The translations under genes were made by a program, and so were the position numbers. Source: Candidatus Avoscillospira stercoripullorum (GTDB lineage: Bacteria; Bacillota; Clostridia; Oscillospirales; Oscillospiraceae). Taken from it: a stretch of DNA of 6,031 nt. The notes beneath the pieces are model-generated. The model ran no database searches and was not told the origin of the DNA. It saw only the letters and a list, made by a program, of their open reading frames with translations. The stretch spans positions 1-6,031 of the forward strand of contig DVGD01000208.1 in NCBI GenBank assembly GCA_018712905.1, read 5' to 3'. Shown piece after piece: positions 4,740-6,031 of the stretch (its first letter is position 1; every line of letters starts with the position of its first letter).

Positions 4740-5879
4740 ATGTATCTCACCAAAGCCATGGAGGACTATCTCCGCCACAGCCAGGACGAACTCAAAGCGC
4801 TGATCCGCGACCTCTGCGCCATTCCCGCCCCCTCCCATCAGGAGGACGCCCGGGCGGCCTGTGTCCGGGACTGGCTGAAACAGGCCGGCGGCCGTCCAGA
4901 GATCGACGAAGCCAAAAATGTCATTTGCCCCCTGGGCGATGACAAAGAAGGTGACGTGGTGGTCTTTATGGCGCACACCGACACGGTCTTTCCCGACCTT
5001 GCGCCCATGCCCTTCCGGGAGGAGGGCGGCAAATACTTTTGCCCCGGCGTCTGCGACGACACGGCCAACCTGGCGGCGCTTCTGATCTGCGCCAAGTTTT
5101 TTCTCAGAAATAAGCTCCGCACCCAGCCGAACCTGGTCTTCGTGGCCAATTCCTGCGAGGAGGGCTTGGGAAATCTAAAGGGCTGCCGCGCCATTACGGC
5201 GCGATACGCAGGTCGCCTCCGGGAACTCATCACCCTGGACGGCGTGCAGCTCAACGCCGTGGTCAGCCGCGCCGTGGGCTCCCACCGCTACCGCGTGGTG
5301 GTGAAGACCGAGGGCGGCCACTCCTTCAACGCCTTTGGAAACCGCAATGCCATCCGGTATCTGGCCTCCATGATCGACACGCTCTACGCCATGAAGCCGC
5401 CCCAGGACGGCGACAGCAAGACCACCTACAACGTCGGCCTCATCTCCGGCGGCACGTCGGTGAACACCATCGCCCAGGAGGCGGAGATGCTTTATGAGTA
5501 CCGTTCGGACAGCAAAGTGTGCCTTTCTGAGATGGAGGCGCTCTTTGAAAGGGTGGTGGAGACGTACCGCGCCATGGGCGTGACAGTAGAAGTCGAGCGC
5601 ATCGGCGAACGCCCCTGCGCCGGGGATGTAGACCCCACAGCCTACCAGGCGCTGATGGAGCGGGTCACATCGGCCATCGAGACGGTGCTGGGGCAGGCGC
5701 CGGTATTCCGCGCCGGCTCCACGGACTGCAATATCCCCTTGTCCCTGGGCATCCCGGCAGTCTGTGTCAGCGCCTGCGCCGGCGCCAAGTGCCACACCCG
5801 GGAGGAGGAGCTTTTCCTCGATAGCCTCCTGCCGGGGAGCCGCCTGGTGATGGCGCTGATGGCCGGCTACTTGGCCTGA
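4740..5879 (+). CDS. M20-family zinc metallopeptidase
   Basis: This is a probable cytosolic di-zinc amidohydrolase of the M20 family (peptidase T, carboxypeptidase G2, ArgE and DapE relatives), with no signal peptide or membrane segment seen. The length of 379 residues is normal. The metal and catalytic residues are in order: H79 and D81 in MAHTDTVFP, D106/D107 in CPGVCDDTAN (bridging Asp), E140 (general base) and E141 in NSCEEG, D167 in TLDGVQ, and H352 in AKCHTREE. The inserted dimerisation lid spans about residues 178-285 and carries TEGGHSFNAFGNRNA with H194. The start follows from AGGAGG 7 nt before the ATG. The substrate cannot be read from sequence: a di- or tripeptidase is likeliest because of the peptidase T-like CDD and CEEG motifs, with N-acyl amino acid deacylase the main alternative. 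It lies beyond the repeat cluster and hairpin after gdhA, so operon membership is doubtful. Its end overlaps the convergent HAD gene. Confidence 0.88.
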   Translation: MYLTKAMEDYLRHSQDELKALIRDLCAIPAPSHQEDARAACVRDWLKQAGGRPEIDEAKNVICPLGDDKEGDVVVFMAHTDTVFPDLAPMPFREEGGKYFCPGVCDDTANLAALLICAKFFLRNKLRTQPNLVFVANSCEEGLGNLKGCRAITARYAGRLRELITLDGVQLNAVVSRAVGSHRYRVVVKTEGGHSFNAFGNRNAIRYLASMIDTLYAMKPPQDGDSKTTYNVGLISGGTSVNTIAQEAEMLYEYRSDSKVCLSEMEALFERVVETYRAMGVTVEVERIGERPCAGDVDPTAYQALMERVTSAIETVLGQAPVFRAGSTDCNIPLSLGIPAVCVSACAGAKCHTREEELFLDSLLPGSRLVMALMAGYLA

Positions 5880-6031
5880 TGGATCCCCAACAGGGGCAGC
5901 ACGTCCAGAAGATCCTCCACAATATAGTCGCACCGGGGATCGGATTTAAGCTTCCCCAGGAAGCAGGTATCCACCCCGGCGTTGCGTCCGCCCTGCATGT
6001 CCGAGGTGAGGCTGTCTCCCAGGAGGAGGCA
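5867..6031 (-). CDS. HAD-family hydrolase, C-terminal end (YjjG/YfnB-like), start outside window
   Basis: On the minus strand 54 residues are visible before TAG at 5869-5867; the N-terminus lies beyond base 6031. The fragment begins CLLLGDSLTSDMQGGRNAG, which matches the last conserved HAD motif (hhhGDS-x3-D-x2-GG-x2-AG) that binds magnesium. It continues into VDTCFLGK and ends DYIVEDLLDVLPLL, the usual closing strand and helix. The GDSLTSD-QGG form is typical of the YjjG/YfnB group, whose studied members dephosphorylate pyrimidine nucleotides. With the nucleophile and cap domain missing, the substrate is uncertain. The gene overlaps the M20 gene end by 13 bp, tail to tail. Confidence 0.82.
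   Translation of the reverse strand, partial: CLLLGDSLTSDMQGGRNAGVDTCFLGKLKSDPRCDYIVEDLLDVLPLLGIHQAK

Overview
The window looks like chromosomal DNA of a GC-rich, spore-forming member of the Clostridia, probably in or near the Oscillospiraceae. This rests on the tail of a clostridial-type spoIIID sporulation gene, strong AGGAGG ribosome binding sites, a glutamate dehydrogenase of the Clostridium symbiosum type, and a cluster of GTAGGGGC-type palindromes of a kind I associate with that group. The taxonomy is inference from content, not a database result.

Layout. Bases 1-615 carry the C-terminal part of a large serine recombinase whose start lies upstream. Its reading frame runs into the 3' part of spoIIID (about 530-685), which lies in another frame and is followed at once by an intrinsic terminator (690-730). 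The spoIIID N-terminal half is not present, so position ~530-545 looks like the right-hand attachment junction of an integrated element. Bases 731-1005 hold a promoter and a ~190-nt leader. After that come serC (1006-2097) and serA (2103-3008), 5 nt apart and clearly one operon. A short gap with an inverted repeat and a promoter leads to gdhA (3114-4463). The 276-nt gap after gdhA is packed with a 12-bp hairpin and four GTAGGGG-type palindromic units in two head-to-head pairs. An M20-family metallopeptidase (4740-5879) follows. The end of a HAD-family phosphatase on the opposite strand (6031-5867) overlaps it tail to tail by 13 bp.

How the genes fit together. SerA oxidises 3-phosphoglycerate with NAD+, and SerC transaminates the product with glutamate, releasing 2-oxoglutarate. 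GdhA can turn 2-oxoglutarate and ammonia back into glutamate with reduced cofactor. The three genes therefore form a nearly redox-neutral route from 3-phosphoglycerate and ammonia to phosphoserine; the phosphatase that completes serine synthesis is not identified here. The M20 peptidase could supply amino acids from peptides, but that link is only positional.

The most notable feature is the recombinase/spoIIID junction. It has the geometry of a skin-type element, in which a serine recombinase gene sits at the edge of an element that splits a mother-cell sporulation gene. The best known precedent is sigK. Whether this element is still excisable cannot be judged from the window, because its other end and the spoIIID 5' half lie upstream.
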